The notes: generated from the sequence alone by a model not told the origin. 64,000 bases of DNA from Bradyrhizobium sp. 141 (GCF_023074055.1 NZ_JADPKR010000103.1:124001-188000); one strand, 5' to 3'; positions 50,301-59,496 are shown, numbered from the stretch's first letter. A program made the numbers and translations.

Positions 50301-50398
50301 TCGTAGGGTGGGCAAAGGCGCGCTTGCGCCGTGCCCACCATCCATCCAACACCGCTGGCAGAAATGGTGGGCACGCTGCGCTTTGCCCACCCTACGAC
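50301..50398. repeat. Intergenic inverted repeat (TCGTAGGGTGGGC type)
   Basis: Outer arms TCGTAGGGTGGGCAAAG and CTTTGCCCACCCTACGA with an internal CGTGCCCACC/GGTGGGCACG pair: a long near-perfect palindrome common in Bradyrhizobium genomes. No coding content; it occupies most of the gap before the CBS protein gene. Confidence 0.8.
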
Positions 50399-50421
50399 TC
50401 ATAACATGAGGAAAAAGGAAG

Positions 50422-50847
50422 TCAGTCCCTTGCCGTCGCCTTGAGTGCCGCGATGACGTCCTCGCGGGCGATGATTCCGACCAGCTTCTGCGCGTTATCG
50501 AGCACGATGATGCTCCTGATGCGGTGCTCGACCATGATCTGGAGCACGCGCGTCAGGCGCGTGTCGGGACTGACATAGATGAATTCGGGCGTCATGACGT
50601 CGCCGACCTTGCGGCTCATCAGGTCGTGATAGCGGGGCAGCATCTGACTCGGGGTGAAAGCGAAGCACTTCAGGATGTCGAATTTGGTGACGATGCCGAC
50701 CACCTGCCCGTCGTCCTCGACCGGATAGGAGTTGAAATCGTCGGTCTCGAACATCTCGCTGAGCTCGAGCAAGTCGCAGTCGCGCTGCACCGCCTTGACG
50801 TTGCGCGTCATGTAGCCGTCGACGGTCTGTTCAAGAAATCTGTACAC
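50422..50847 (-). CDS. CBS-domain protein
   Basis: A 141-residue protein consisting of two CBS domains (about 8-60 and 76-138; motifs SYPVEDDGQVVGIVTKFDILK and RSIIVLDNAQKLVGIIAREDV cited as the domain ends). CBS pairs bind adenine nucleotides and sense energy status. It is 34 nt downstream of the universal stress protein gene, probably one transcript. The location between fixNOQP and fixLJ suggests a role in low-oxygen energy sensing, but the target is unknown. Confidence 0.87.
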   Translation of the reverse strand: MYRFLEQTVDGYMTRNVKAVQRDCDLLELSEMFETDDFNSYPVEDDGQVVGIVTKFDILKCFAFTPSQMLPRYHDLMSRKVGDVMTPEFIYVSPDTRLTRVLQIMVEHRIRSIIVLDNAQKLVGIIAREDVIAALKATARD

Positions 50848-50881
50848 GGCGCGTCCTCCTCGATTGTTTTCCGGCCAGCCG

Positions 50882-51715
50882 TCAATGCGACAGCAGCACG
50901 CTGCGGGCAGTCTGCGTGACCAGATACTGGGTGACGCCGCCCAAGATCAGTTCACGAAATCTCGAATGACCATAGGCGCCCGCTACGATCAGGCCGGCAT
51001 CAACGTCGCCGGCGACTTTCTCCAGTTGCGCGGCGGCGGTTTCGCTCCGTGCGCCTTCGCAGATTCGCACCGTCGCGGTGACGCCGTGGCGGGCGAGCCA
51101 GGCGGCAACGTCGGTGACGCCGGCCATCACGACCGAACGATCGTCGTCGCGCTCCGGAATCGTGGCGACGGTGACGTCCCTCGCCTTGCGCAGCATCGGC
51201 AGCGCATCAGCCACCGCCCGCCGCGCCTCCGGCGTGTCCTTCCACGCCACCAGCACGCTACGCAGATCGAGCCAGTTGGCACGGTCGGGGACGACGAGAA
51301 GCGGGCGGCCGGCCTGCATCACCAGATCCTTGGGGCTTGCGAGCGCGAACGCGTCGGAGAAGGCCGGGCTCTGCCCGCCGCTGACCACGATGTCGGCGTA
51401 ACGCGCCTGCGCCAGGGCGAATCGCGCCGGAAAGTCCATGGCGCTGCGCCACTCCGCATGTCCGCCACGATTCTTGGTAGCGGCACGGAATTGCGCCTCC
51501 AGGCCCGCCAGCCGCCGCTTGATCGAAGCTTCGCCCTCGTCGATCAGCGCTTGCGCCTCGGCGCCGTCGGTGAAATAGAGCGGCGGCGCAAACTGCGCCG
51601 CCGCGACCCCGACGATATCAGCCTCGAATCGTTCGGCCAGTTCACCGGCGACCTGAAGACGCGCCTCGTTGGACTGATCGAGCGCCAGGCTGACCATCAC
51701 CGTCGCGTATGTCAT
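50882..51715 (-). CDS. Universal stress protein, two UspA domains
   Basis: A 277-residue protein made of two UspA-type domains. The second has the nucleotide-binding signature GAYGHSRFRELILGG-V-T-Q-Y, while the first is degenerate. ATP-binding Usp proteins in this position are commonly induced under low oxygen. The ATG at 51713-51715 has GGAG 7 nt upstream. A FixK half-site (TTGAT, 51781-51785) lies about 66 nt upstream, but its other half is not conserved. Confidence 0.87.
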   Translation of the reverse strand: MTYATVMVSLALDQSNEARLQVAGELAERFEADIVGVAAAQFAPPLYFTDGAEAQALIDEGEASIKRRLAGLEAQFRAATKNRGGHAEWRSAMDFPARFALAQARYADIVVSGGQSPAFSDAFALASPKDLVMQAGRPLLVVPDRANWLDLRSVLVAWKDTPEARRAVADALPMLRKARDVTVATIPERDDDRSVVMAGVTDVAAWLARHGVTATVRICEGARSETAAAQLEKVAGDVDAGLIVAGAYGHSRFRELILGGVTQYLVTQTARSVLLSH

Positions 51716-51913
51716 CGGAATTCTCCAGTGCAAAGACTTCGGTGAAATTACGCCTGCCTCCGCACATGGAGATGAGATAGATCAAGGAGACCACCGGCCC
51801 CCGGCTTGCCGTCCATCGGCAAGCGACAGAACTTGCCTCCGGCCCGGCCTTGGGCGACATTAGGAAAGCGGTAACCGCGTCCGGAGCCGCCGCATCAGGA
51901 TTAGGAGCATCAC

Positions 51914-53431
51914 TTGTCGCCGACCCGCGTAACGCACTCGCAGGACGATGGTCGAGGCGAAAGTTTTCGCGTTCGGATCGAAGGATTTGGCGTCGGCACC
52001 TGGGATCTCGACCTCGCGACGCGGGAATTGGACTGGTCCGATACCGCCAGGGCTCTGCTCGGCGTCGAACGGGATCAGCCGGCGAGCTACGACCTCTTCC
52101 TGTCGCAGCTTCAACCCGCGGACAGAGAGCGGGTCGAGAGCGCGATCAAGCGCGTTTCCGAACGTGGCGGCAGCTTCGACGTCTCCTTCAGGGTCGCGAA
52201 TGCCTCCGGCAGCGCACAGTGGATTCGCGCCCGGGCCGGACTCATTCGCGACGAATCCGGCGCCGCCCGTCATCTCAGCGGCATCTTTCTCGACATCGAC
52301 GAGGAGAAGCAGGTCGAGGAGGCGCTGCGCACGCGCGAGAGTCACCTCCGCTCCATCCTCCACACCATTCCCGACGCCATGATCGTCATCGACGGCCACG
52401 GCATCATGCAGCTCTTCAGCACGGCGGCGGAACGCCTGTTCGGCTGGCCCGAGCACGAGGCGATCGGCCAGAACGTCAGCATCCTGATGCCGGAGCCCGA
52501 TCGCACCCGCCACGACGGCTACATTGCCCGTTACCGCACCACGAGCGATCCGCACATCATCGGCATCGGCCGCATCGTGACCGGCAAGCGCCGCGACGGC
52601 ACGACTTTTCCGATGCACCTGTCGATCGGCGAGATGGAATCCGGCGGCGAGCCCTATTTCACCGGCTTCGTCCGCGACCTCACCGAGCACCAGCAGACCC
52701 AGGCCCGGCTCCAGGAATTGCAATCCGAGCTCGTCCACGTCTCGCGGCTGACCGCCATGGGCGAAATGGCCTCCGCTCTCGCCCACGAGCTCAACCAGCC
52801 GCTGGCGGCGATCAGCAATTACATGAAGGGATCGCGGCGCCTCCTCGCCGGCAGCAGCGATCCCAACATGCCGAAGGTTGAAAGCGCGCTGGATCGCGCG
52901 GCGGAGCAGGCCTTGCGCGCCGGCCAGATCATCCGGCGCCTGCGCGACTTCGTCTCCCGCGGCGAATCGGAAAAGCGAGTCGAGAGCCTGTCCAAGCTGA
53001 TTGAGGAGGCCGGCGCGCTCGGGCTCGCCGGCGCGCGCGAGCAGAACGTGCAGCTCCGCTTCAGCCTCGATCCCGACGCCGATCTCGTCCTTGCCGACCG
53101 CGTGCAGATCCAGCAGGTGCTGGTCAATCTGTTTCGCAACGCGCTCGAAGCAATGGCGCAGTCGCCGCGGCGCGAGCTCGTCGTCGCCAATACCCGCGTC
53201 GGCGACGACATGATCGAGGTGGAGGTCTCCGACACCGGCTCGGGCTTCCGGGACGACGTCATTCCAAACCTGTTCCAGACCTTCTTCACCACCAAGGACA
53301 CCGGCATGGGCGTGGGGCTCTCCATCAGCCGCTCGATCATCGAGGCTCACGGCGGCCGCATGTGGGCCGAGAGCAACGCAGCGGGCGGAGCGACATTCCG
53401 CTTCACCTTGCCGGCAACCGACGAAAGCTGA
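51914..53431 (+). CDS. fixL: Oxygen-sensing histidine kinase FixL
   Basis: A 505-residue cytoplasmic sensor kinase of the same length as B. diazoefficiens FixL. A PAS domain at about 20-125 precedes the heme-PAS domain, in which His200 (DRTRHDGY) is the heme ligand and Arg220 the O2-contacting residue. His291 in ALAHELNQPL is autophosphorylated; N, G1 and G2 boxes follow (NLFRNALEA, DTGSGF, GMGVGLSIS). O2 binding to heme inhibits the kinase; at low O2 it phosphorylates FixJ. The start is TTG with AGGAG 6 nt upstream. Confidence 0.97.
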   Translation: MSPTRVTHSQDDGRGESFRVRIEGFGVGTWDLDLATRELDWSDTARALLGVERDQPASYDLFLSQLQPADRERVESAIKRVSERGGSFDVSFRVANASGSAQWIRARAGLIRDESGAARHLSGIFLDIDEEKQVEEALRTRESHLRSILHTIPDAMIVIDGHGIMQLFSTAAERLFGWPEHEAIGQNVSILMPEPDRTRHDGYIARYRTTSDPHIIGIGRIVTGKRRDGTTFPMHLSIGEMESGGEPYFTGFVRDLTEHQQTQARLQELQSELVHVSRLTAMGEMASALAHELNQPLAAISNYMKGSRRLLAGSSDPNMPKVESALDRAAEQALRAGQIIRRLRDFVSRGESEKRVESLSKLIEEAGALGLAGAREQNVQLRFSLDPDADLVLADRVQIQQVLVNLFRNALEAMAQSPRRELVVANTRVGDDMIEVEVSDTGSGFRDDVIPNLFQTFFTTKDTGMGVGLSISRSIIEAHGGRMWAESNAAGGATFRFTLPATDES

Positions 53432-53434
53432 TTC

Positions 53435-54052
53435 ATGACGACCAAGGGACATGTCTACGTCATCGACGACGACGCCGCGATGCGCGATTCGCTGAATTTT
53501 CTGCTGGATTCCGCCGGCTTCGGCGTCACGCTGTTCGACAACGCAGTCGCCTTTCTCGACGCCATGCCCGGCCTCGGCTTCGGCTGCGTCGTCTCGGACG
53601 TGCGCATGCCCGGCCTCGACGGGATCGAGCTGCTGAAGCGGATGAAGGCGCAGCAAAGCGCGTTCCCTATCCTGATCATGACAGGTCATGGCGACGTGCC
53701 GCTCGCCGTCGAGGCGATGAAGCTCGGGGCGGTCGATTTCCTGGAAAAGCCGTTTGACGACGACCGTCTCACCGCCATGATCGAGTCGGCGATCCGCCAG
53801 GCCGAGCCCGCCGCCAAGAGCGAGGCCGTCGCGCAGGACATCGCCGCCCGCGTCGCGTCCTTGAGTCCCAGGGAGCGCCAAGTCATGGAAGGGCTGATCG
53901 CGGGACTGTCCAACAAGCTGATCGCCCGCGAATACGACATCAGCCCGCGCACCATCGAGGTCTACCGGGCCAATGTCATGACCAAGATGCAGGCGGGCAG
54001 CCTCTCGGAACTGGTCCGGCTGGCGATGCGCGCCGGCATGCTCAACGATTGA
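53435..54052 (+). CDS. fixJ: Response regulator FixJ
   Basis: A 205-residue regulator with a receiver domain (phospho-acceptor Asp55 in VVSDVRMPG; Asp11/12/13; Lys107 region LEKPFDDDR) and a LuxR-type helix-turn-helix (LSPRERQVMEGLIAGLSNK...ISPRTIEVYRANVM). When phosphorylated by FixL it activates fixK2. It starts 3 nt after fixL, so it is translationally coupled. Confidence 0.97.
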   Translation: MTTKGHVYVIDDDAAMRDSLNFLLDSAGFGVTLFDNAVAFLDAMPGLGFGCVVSDVRMPGLDGIELLKRMKAQQSAFPILIMTGHGDVPLAVEAMKLGAVDFLEKPFDDDRLTAMIESAIRQAEPAAKSEAVAQDIAARVASLSPRERQVMEGLIAGLSNKLIAREYDISPRTIEVYRANVMTKMQAGSLSELVRLAMRAGMLND

Positions 54053-54096
54053 GGCAAGTCAATCCCCCGTCCCGGCACTGTGCTAGCCTAAGCAGC

Positions 54097-54513
54097 ATGA
54101 TCGAGGTCGGTTCACATCATGAGCGGCCGTCGTCCTCAGCGCTCCGCACCGTCTATGTGGTCGATGATGACGCCGCCGTCCTGGGGTCCCTGCGGTTCCT
54201 GCTGGAGACCGACGGCTTCGCCGTGCGAACCTTCAGGAGCGCCACGGCGCTGCTTAATCTCAGCGGCGCGCCTGGACCGGACTGCTACGTCATCGACTAC
54301 AAGATGCCAGGCATCAACGGCATCGAGCTCGCCGGCCACTTGCGCGAATCCGACCGCGACGCGCCTGTGATCCTGATCACCGGCTATCCCGACGAGAACA
54401 TCTCGGCCCGGGCTGCGACGGCGGGCATCAAAGACGTGGTTTTGAAGCCGCTTCTCGACGAAAACCTGGTCAAGTGCATCCGCCATGCCATCCAGGACCG
54501 TCCCCGCGCCTGA
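54097..54513 (+). CDS. Stand-alone receiver-domain protein between fixJ and fixK2
   Basis: A 138-residue protein made of a receiver domain only, with acidic pocket VVDDDAAV, phospho-acceptor Asp67 (VIDYKMPG) and Lys near 116 (VLKPLLDE). An N-terminal extension of 16 residues precedes it. It has no output domain. The same gene occurs between fixJ and fixK2 in B. diazoefficiens; it might act as a phosphate sink or competitor in the FixLJ relay, which is speculation. It starts 44 nt after fixJ; the frame's earlier GTG/ATG at 54049 overlaps fixJ and is not favoured. Confidence 0.85.
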   Translation: MIEVGSHHERPSSSALRTVYVVDDDAAVLGSLRFLLETDGFAVRTFRSATALLNLSGAPGPDCYVIDYKMPGINGIELAGHLRESDRDAPVILITGYPDENISARAATAGIKDVVLKPLLDENLVKCIRHAIQDRPRA

Positions 54514-54523
54514 CCTACGGGAT

Positions 54524-54540
54524 TCTACGTAGGTAATCGT
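54524..54540 (+). promoter_or_regulatory. Candidate FixJ-binding region of fixK2
   Basis: TCTACGTAGGTAATCGT contains the GTA(A/G)GTA-like pattern associated with FixJ sites in fixK promoters. It is 77 to 93 nt upstream of the fixK2 start in the 103-nt gap. Match judged by eye, moderate. Confidence 0.4.
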
Positions 54541-54616
54541 CCTTAAGATATCGCTCGAAATTTCCGGATTGCACGATCCCGCGTAGCAATGCTCCATCAC
54601 AACGGAGATGGCGCAG

Positions 54617-55315
54617 ATGCTGACCCAGACGCTCAACACCCAGGCGATCAACACCCAGATCGTCGGCAAGATTGCTCCCGCCCATCCCGTTACCGACCAG
54701 TTCGGCGCCATCACGGGCCATGTCGGCCTCGTCGCCACGGAGTTCTCCTACCGCAAGGACGAGGAGATCTATGGCGAGGACGAGCCGGCCGAATATGTCT
54801 ACCAGGTCGTGTCAGGCGCAGTGAGCAGCTACAAGCTCTTGTCGGACGGCCGCCGCCAGATCGGTGCCTTCCATCTTCCCGGCGACGTGTTCGGCCTCGA
54901 ATCCGGCCCCGCTCACCGCCTTGCTGCCGAAGCCATCATCGACACCACCGTGCGTCTCGTGAAGCGCGCGAGCCTCGAGAAGGCTGCAGGCACCGACGTC
55001 CAGGTCGCCCGCAAGCTCTGGGCGATGACCGCCTCCGAGCTTCGCCACGCCGAGGACCACATGCTGCTGCTGGGCCGCAAGACCGCGATGGAGCGCGTTG
55101 CGACCTTCCTGCTCGAAATGGACCGCCGCCTCGCCGTTGCCGGCATGATGGCGCTGCCGATGTGCCGCCGCGACATCGGCGACTATCTCGGTCTCACGCT
55201 CGAAACCGTGTCGCGCGCACTGTCGCAGCTTCACGCCCAGGGCATTCTCGGTTTCTCCGGCGCCCGCCAGATCGTGCTGCGCAACCGTCAGCGCCTGCAG
55301 CATCTCGACGCCTGA
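54617..55315 (+). CDS. fixK2: CRP/FNR-family regulator FixK2
   Basis: A 232-residue activator with a cyclic-nucleotide-binding-like fold (residues 20-130) and a C-terminal Crp helix-turn-helix (DIGDYLGLTLETVSRALSQL). The FNR iron-sulfur cysteines are absent. The single Cys183 (LPMCRRD), known in B. diazoefficiens FixK2 as an oxidation-sensitive switch next to the DNA-binding helix, is present in the numbering from the second ATG. That ATG (54617) is preferred because GGAG lies 9 nt upstream of it and only 0-1 nt from the first ATG (54608). It activates fixNOQP and fixGHIS through the two FixK boxes in this window. Confidence 0.96.
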   Translation: MLTQTLNTQAINTQIVGKIAPAHPVTDQFGAITGHVGLVATEFSYRKDEEIYGEDEPAEYVYQVVSGAVSSYKLLSDGRRQIGAFHLPGDVFGLESGPAHRLAAEAIIDTTVRLVKRASLEKAAGTDVQVARKLWAMTASELRHAEDHMLLLGRKTAMERVATFLLEMDRRLAVAGMMALPMCRRDIGDYLGLTLETVSRALSQLHAQGILGFSGARQIVLRNRQRLQHLDA

Positions 55316-55340
55316 TTTTTGCGACGTCCTCCCCACCCAC

Positions 55341-55368
55341 TGGCCGGTTGAATTCGTTCAGCCGGCCA
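55341..55368 (+). terminator. Terminator of fixK2
   Basis: A 12-bp stem TGGCCGGTTGAA / TTCAGCCGGCCA (one G-U pair) with a TTCG tetraloop, then TTTCTTTC. It overlaps the last codons of the convergent MFS gene. Confidence 0.85.
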
Positions 55369-56671
55369 TTTCTTTCGTGGCGACCAGACCCGTGCGCCGT
55401 GTCTCCGGCATCACGAAGAGAATCAGCAACAGCCCCGTCGCGGCAACGCCGGACAGCCCGATGAAGGCGGTGGCATTGCCGAACTTGTCGCTGACATAGC
55501 CTCCGAGCGCCGTGCTCAGTGACGCGCCGATGCCGATGGCGGTGCCGACGATGCCCTGCGCCAGGTTGAAATGGCCGCTGCCGAAAGCGACGTCGGCCAC
55601 GATCAGCGGAATCATCACCGCGAACACCGCCGCGGTGATGCCGTCGAACACCTGCACTGCTACCAGCAGGTACGGGTCGCGCACGGTCGCAAACAGCAGG
55701 CCGCGAATCATCAGCGCGCCGAATCCGATCAGAAGCAACGGCCGCCGGCCCCAGAGCTGCGCCTTGCGGCCGACCGTCGGCGACAGCAGCGCCACGATCG
55801 CCTGCGGAACGACGATGCAAAATGCGACGAGGACCGTTGCCCATTGGCTGGACCGCGCCGTCACAGCACTTGCCATCAGCGGCATCATCGCAGCGTTCGC
55901 GAGCTGCAACAGCAGCACGCTGAGGGCGAAGACAATGAGCGGACGCTGCCGGATCAGATGCCAGAGATTGGTGTCGCCACGGTCGGCGGCTTCAGGCGGC
56001 ATCTCGCCGTGACAACGCCTGATATCGACCTCATGCTCGCGGATGCGCGAGAGTGCGATCAGGGTCGGAATTGCGAGCAGGAAGGTGACCAGGAATACCG
56101 AGCGGCTCGACAAGAGATAGCCCGCGGTGCCCATCACCGCCGCTGCGACGCCGTTGCCAAGCGAGGCAAAGCGCGCATTGCGGCCGAGCCGTTCGCCGAT
56201 CGCGAGCGGACCGACCAGGCCAAGGCTGATCGCCGCAATTGCCGGCCCCAGCACGCAGCTCGCCGCCGCGTGCAAGGTGGCCGCGGCCACCACGACGGGG
56301 AAGATCGGCATTGCCGCATAGGCCAGCGCGCAAGCGCCGATCGTCGCGATCGCCAGGCCGGCGACCAGCCGCTCCGATTTCGCGGCATCGATGATCGCCC
56401 CGCCCGGCATCTGCCCGATCAACGCGACGATCCCGCCGATCGACAGCACGAGGCCGATCTCGACCTGCGTCCATTTCTGGGTGGTCAGATAGACCGCGAT
56501 GAAGGGACCGAATCCGGTCTGGACGTCGGCGAGGAAGAAGATGAACCAGTCGAGGCCGCGCAGGCTCTGGCGCGACGGCGCCGGAATGCCAACGGCCGAT
56601 GGCACGGCGACGTCGTCCTGTTCAACGCGGCCATCGCGATCTGCTTGGTTCGGCTTCCTCGACAACAGCAC
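55358..56671 (-). CDS. MFS transporter
   Basis: A 437-residue major facilitator with about 12 membrane segments in two six-helix halves and a basic loop RIREHEVDIRRC between them. A polar N-terminal region of about 35 residues precedes the first segment (LDWFIFFLADVQTGFGPFIAVYL). This resembles the group of Bradyrhizobium multidrug/sugar MFS carriers; the substrate is unknown. Convergent with fixK2, with the shared 3' region carrying the fixK2 terminator. Confidence 0.88.
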   Translation of the reverse strand: MLLSRKPNQADRDGRVEQDDVAVPSAVGIPAPSRQSLRGLDWFIFFLADVQTGFGPFIAVYLTTQKWTQVEIGLVLSIGGIVALIGQMPGGAIIDAAKSERLVAGLAIATIGACALAYAAMPIFPVVVAAATLHAAASCVLGPAIAAISLGLVGPLAIGERLGRNARFASLGNGVAAAVMGTAGYLLSSRSVFLVTFLLAIPTLIALSRIREHEVDIRRCHGEMPPEAADRGDTNLWHLIRQRPLIVFALSVLLLQLANAAMMPLMASAVTARSSQWATVLVAFCIVVPQAIVALLSPTVGRKAQLWGRRPLLLIGFGALMIRGLLFATVRDPYLLVAVQVFDGITAAVFAVMIPLIVADVAFGSGHFNLAQGIVGTAIGIGASLSTALGGYVSDKFGNATAFIGLSGVAATGLLLILFVMPETRRTGLVATKEMAG

Positions 56672-56694
56672 AGCCGGTCAGCCCTCCCCGCACC

Positions 56695-57213
56695 TCACTG
56701 GATCACTTGCAGCGGTTGAAGGCTGCCGGACGCGCCAAGCACCACGATCGGCGTGTCTTCCTTGTATTCCGGCGCGGCCGCGACCTGCGCCTTGGTCAAT
56801 TCCAGCGTGATGCTGTCCTTCTTGTTGGCGATCTTGCCGAAGCGCAGTGCGTTCCAGTCCACCACGATCTTGCGACTGCCGACGCCGAGAAATCCGCCGA
56901 AATCGATAGCCGCGGCGCGGACATGGCCGCCGCGATCGACGATGACATCGACGATGCGGCCCATATCCTCACCGGCAGCACTGCGCACGTCGCGGCCGAG
57001 CACGCCGTGAGCCTCGCTCGCGCCGATGATGGTCACCGACGGCGGCGGGGCGGCGTCCTTCGGCGTGACGGGCACGGTCGAAGCCGGCGGCTGGGTCGCC
57101 GGCGCATTCGCCTCACTCGGGTCCGTGGGCGGCTCGTCCGCGGCACGCGAGGTGGCGACCGCCAGGTTCGCGACGATAGCTATGGCAAGAATCAATACTC
57201 CGATCGCACGCAT
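56695..57213 (-). CDS. Secreted PRC-barrel domain protein
   Basis: A 172-residue protein with a Sec signal peptide (MRAIGVLILAIAIVANLAVA), a Pro/Ala-rich linker of about 45 residues and a PRC barrel (HGVLGRDVRSAAGEDMGRIVD...GVGSRKIVVDWNALRFG). PRC barrels bind proteins, RNA or electrons carriers in varied settings; periplasmic ones in Rhizobiales are of unknown role and often stress-related. It lies 20 nt after the glucosidase gene, in a likely three-gene operon (ABC exporter, glucosidase, PRC). Confidence 0.85.
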   Translation of the reverse strand: MRAIGVLILAIAIVANLAVATSRAADEPPTDPSEANAPATQPPASTVPVTPKDAAPPPSVTIIGASEAHGVLGRDVRSAAGEDMGRIVDVIVDRGGHVRAAAIDFGGFLGVGSRKIVVDWNALRFGKIANKKDSITLELTKAQVAAAPEYKEDTPIVVLGASGSLQPLQVIQ

Positions 57214-57233
57214 GACGCCCTCCTTGCGCGCCG

Positions 57234-59438
57234 CTAGCGCGCCAGCACGATCGAGACCTGGATCTGGCCGCGCGTGCGCAACACCTCCAGCGCCACGTCG
57301 TCGCCGTGGCGGCTGACGCGAAGATCGACGCTGGACTCGCCCAGGCGCAGATCGCGCAGGATCACCTCGTGGAGGAACGTCGGCAGATGCGGGTTGCGCA
57401 GGCGAATTTCGCCGCGCGCCACGTCGAACTCGAGGCCGAGGGCCGCTTCCAGCAATGTGAACGGCGTCGCGCTGGCCCAGGCCTGCGGCGCGCAGGCGAC
57501 CGGATAGAGCGTCGGGCCGCGCCGCTTTTCGCGCCGGAAGCCGCAGAACAATTCGGGCAACCGGCGCAGGTCCATGTAGGTCGCCGCGTCGAACAATCCC
57601 TTGAAGACATGCGCCACCGAGTGCTTGAGGCCGTAGCGAGCAAGCCCGAGCGCGATCAGCGCGTTGTCATGCGGCCAGATCGACCCGTCATGATAGGACA
57701 TCGGGTTGTAGCGCACCTCGCCTTGCGCGACGGTGCGGATGCCCCAGCCCGAGAAGAAATGCGGCTGCATCAGATCGGCTGCGACGAGACGGGCGCGGTC
57801 CTCGCGGATCATGCCGCTGAACAGGACCTGACCGGCGTTCGAGGTCCGCACCTTGCACGGCCGCTTCTTGCCATCGAGGGCGAGCGCATAGGTGCCGAGC
57901 TCCTCGCACCAGAACGCCGTCTCGAAGCGCTCGGCCAGCGCCCTGGCCTCGGCCTCGAGCTTACGCGCACGGTCCGGCTTGCCGAGCCGCAAGGCGCAAC
58001 GCGCGGCGAGCTGCTTGGCGGCGTAGACGTAGCCCTGGACTTCGGCGAGTGCGATATTGCCTTCCGCGAGCTGCCCGTCGGCGTGGAAGATCGCGTCATA
58101 CGAATCCTTCCAGCCCTGGTTGGCCAGCCCCTTTTCGGTCGCGCGCTGGTATTCGACGAAGCCGTCCTGGTCGGGATCGCCGGGACCGTCGATCCAGGCC
58201 AGCCCCGCCTCGATTGCCGGCCATAGCTCGATCAACGTGGCCTCGTCCCCGGTGCGTTCGAAATAGCTTCCGGCGAGCAGGATGAACAGCGCGGTCGAAT
58301 CGACGCTGCCGTAATATTGTGAGAACGGCACCTCGCCCAACGCCGCCATCTCGCCGCCGCGCATCTCGTGCAGGATCTTGCCGGGCGCGGCATCGGCGAG
58401 CGGATCTATCGCCTTGGCCTGAAAATGCGCAAGCCGGCGCAGCACGCCCTTGGCGACGCGCGGATCGACCCACAGCATCTGGAGCGCGGTGATCAGGCCG
58501 TCGCGACCGAACGTCGTCGAGTACCAGGGAATGCCGGCATAGGGATAACGCCCCTGCGGCGTCTCCGTCATCAGCATGTTGAGGTCGGCCATGGCCTGAC
58601 ACAGCACCTCGTTGAAGATGTTGTTGGAGGTCTCGATGCTGGCGGCGCCCATCGTGGACTGGCGCATCTCGCGGCGATGGGCGAGCAAGCCCCTGAAGAA
58701 GCGCGCAGGCTTCTCCGCGATCGGCCGGTTGCAGGACACGGCCACAAACAGCGATTCCGATTCATGCGGATCCAGTTCGATCTGCCAGGTCGCGGCATTC
58801 ACCGACAGCCGCGTCGGACGCGGGTCGAAATGCAGCCCCGTGGTACGTTCGGTGTCATCGAGACCGCGATATTCGAACAGCACGTCGGTCGGCCCGAGCA
58901 ATTTGCTCGTGCCGGTCCCGCGGCGCGGGCGACGCTCGCCGCGGACCTCGAACAGATCGGCGAAATCGTTGTCGAACAGCAGCGTCAGCTCGAAGCTGGC
59001 GCGTGCGTCACCGTGGTTCTGCACGCCGATGCGCTGATAGGCGGTGCCGCGCCACAGGAAGATCGTGCGCACGATGTGCAGCAGGTCCTTCTGAAACACC
59101 AGGCGGCCCTGACGGTAGATGTCCGGATTGGTCAGATCGACGGTCAGCGCCGAATTGTCGTCGCGCAGGTTGGAGCCGAGCAGCAGCGGCTGGAGATCGT
59201 CGAGCACGAGCTCCAGCCGCGCCAGATAGCGCGTGTCATAGTGAAACAGTCCGTCCGGCCCGCCGGCGGAGGCGCCGATGTCGCCATGGCTGTCGAGCAC
59301 GATGAACATGTCGTCGTGCTTGAGGGACCGCCGCGGTCGTGCTGCGGGCCCGGTCATCGGGATGTAGAACGTCTGCTCCGCGACGGCGTCCACCGTCTGC
59401 GATACGGAGATGATCTGGGTTACGGCTTCGGCTGCCAT
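57234..59438 (-). CDS. Glycogen-debranching-type amylo-alpha-1,6-glucosidase
   Basis: A 734-residue cytoplasmic protein. The N-terminal domain (about residues 40-260) is the glycogen debranching enzyme N-terminal type (FIVLDSHGDIGASAGG, GLFHYDTRYLARLE). The C-terminal (alpha/alpha)6 barrel carries the catalytic acid region (WYSTTFGRDGLITALQ and the later NPMSYHDGSIWPHDNAL). Such proteins act on alpha-glucans or related oligosaccharides. Together with the nearby glycosyltransferase and glgA it suggests storage-glucan or compatible-solute turnover. It is 58 nt after the ABC exporter gene and 20 nt before the PRC gene. Confidence 0.87.
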   Translation of the reverse strand: MAAEAVTQIISVSQTVDAVAEQTFYIPMTGPAARPRRSLKHDDMFIVLDSHGDIGASAGGPDGLFHYDTRYLARLELVLDDLQPLLLGSNLRDDNSALTVDLTNPDIYRQGRLVFQKDLLHIVRTIFLWRGTAYQRIGVQNHGDARASFELTLLFDNDFADLFEVRGERRPRRGTGTSKLLGPTDVLFEYRGLDDTERTTGLHFDPRPTRLSVNAATWQIELDPHESESLFVAVSCNRPIAEKPARFFRGLLAHRREMRQSTMGAASIETSNNIFNEVLCQAMADLNMLMTETPQGRYPYAGIPWYSTTFGRDGLITALQMLWVDPRVAKGVLRRLAHFQAKAIDPLADAAPGKILHEMRGGEMAALGEVPFSQYYGSVDSTALFILLAGSYFERTGDEATLIELWPAIEAGLAWIDGPGDPDQDGFVEYQRATEKGLANQGWKDSYDAIFHADGQLAEGNIALAEVQGYVYAAKQLAARCALRLGKPDRARKLEAEARALAERFETAFWCEELGTYALALDGKKRPCKVRTSNAGQVLFSGMIREDRARLVAADLMQPHFFSGWGIRTVAQGEVRYNPMSYHDGSIWPHDNALIALGLARYGLKHSVAHVFKGLFDAATYMDLRRLPELFCGFRREKRRGPTLYPVACAPQAWASATPFTLLEAALGLEFDVARGEIRLRNPHLPTFLHEVILRDLRLGESSVDLRVSRHGDDVALEVLRTRGQIQVSIVLAR

Positions 59439-59496
59439 GAGCTGCTCCCCTGCGCATTGTTTCGAAACGCAACCAACGCGAGCGCGACTGTTGGAT

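Noticed and set aside
51772..51785. FixK box upstream of the universal stress protein
   Set aside because: Only one half (TTGAT) matches; the other half reads CTCAT instead of ATCAA. Not reported as a site.
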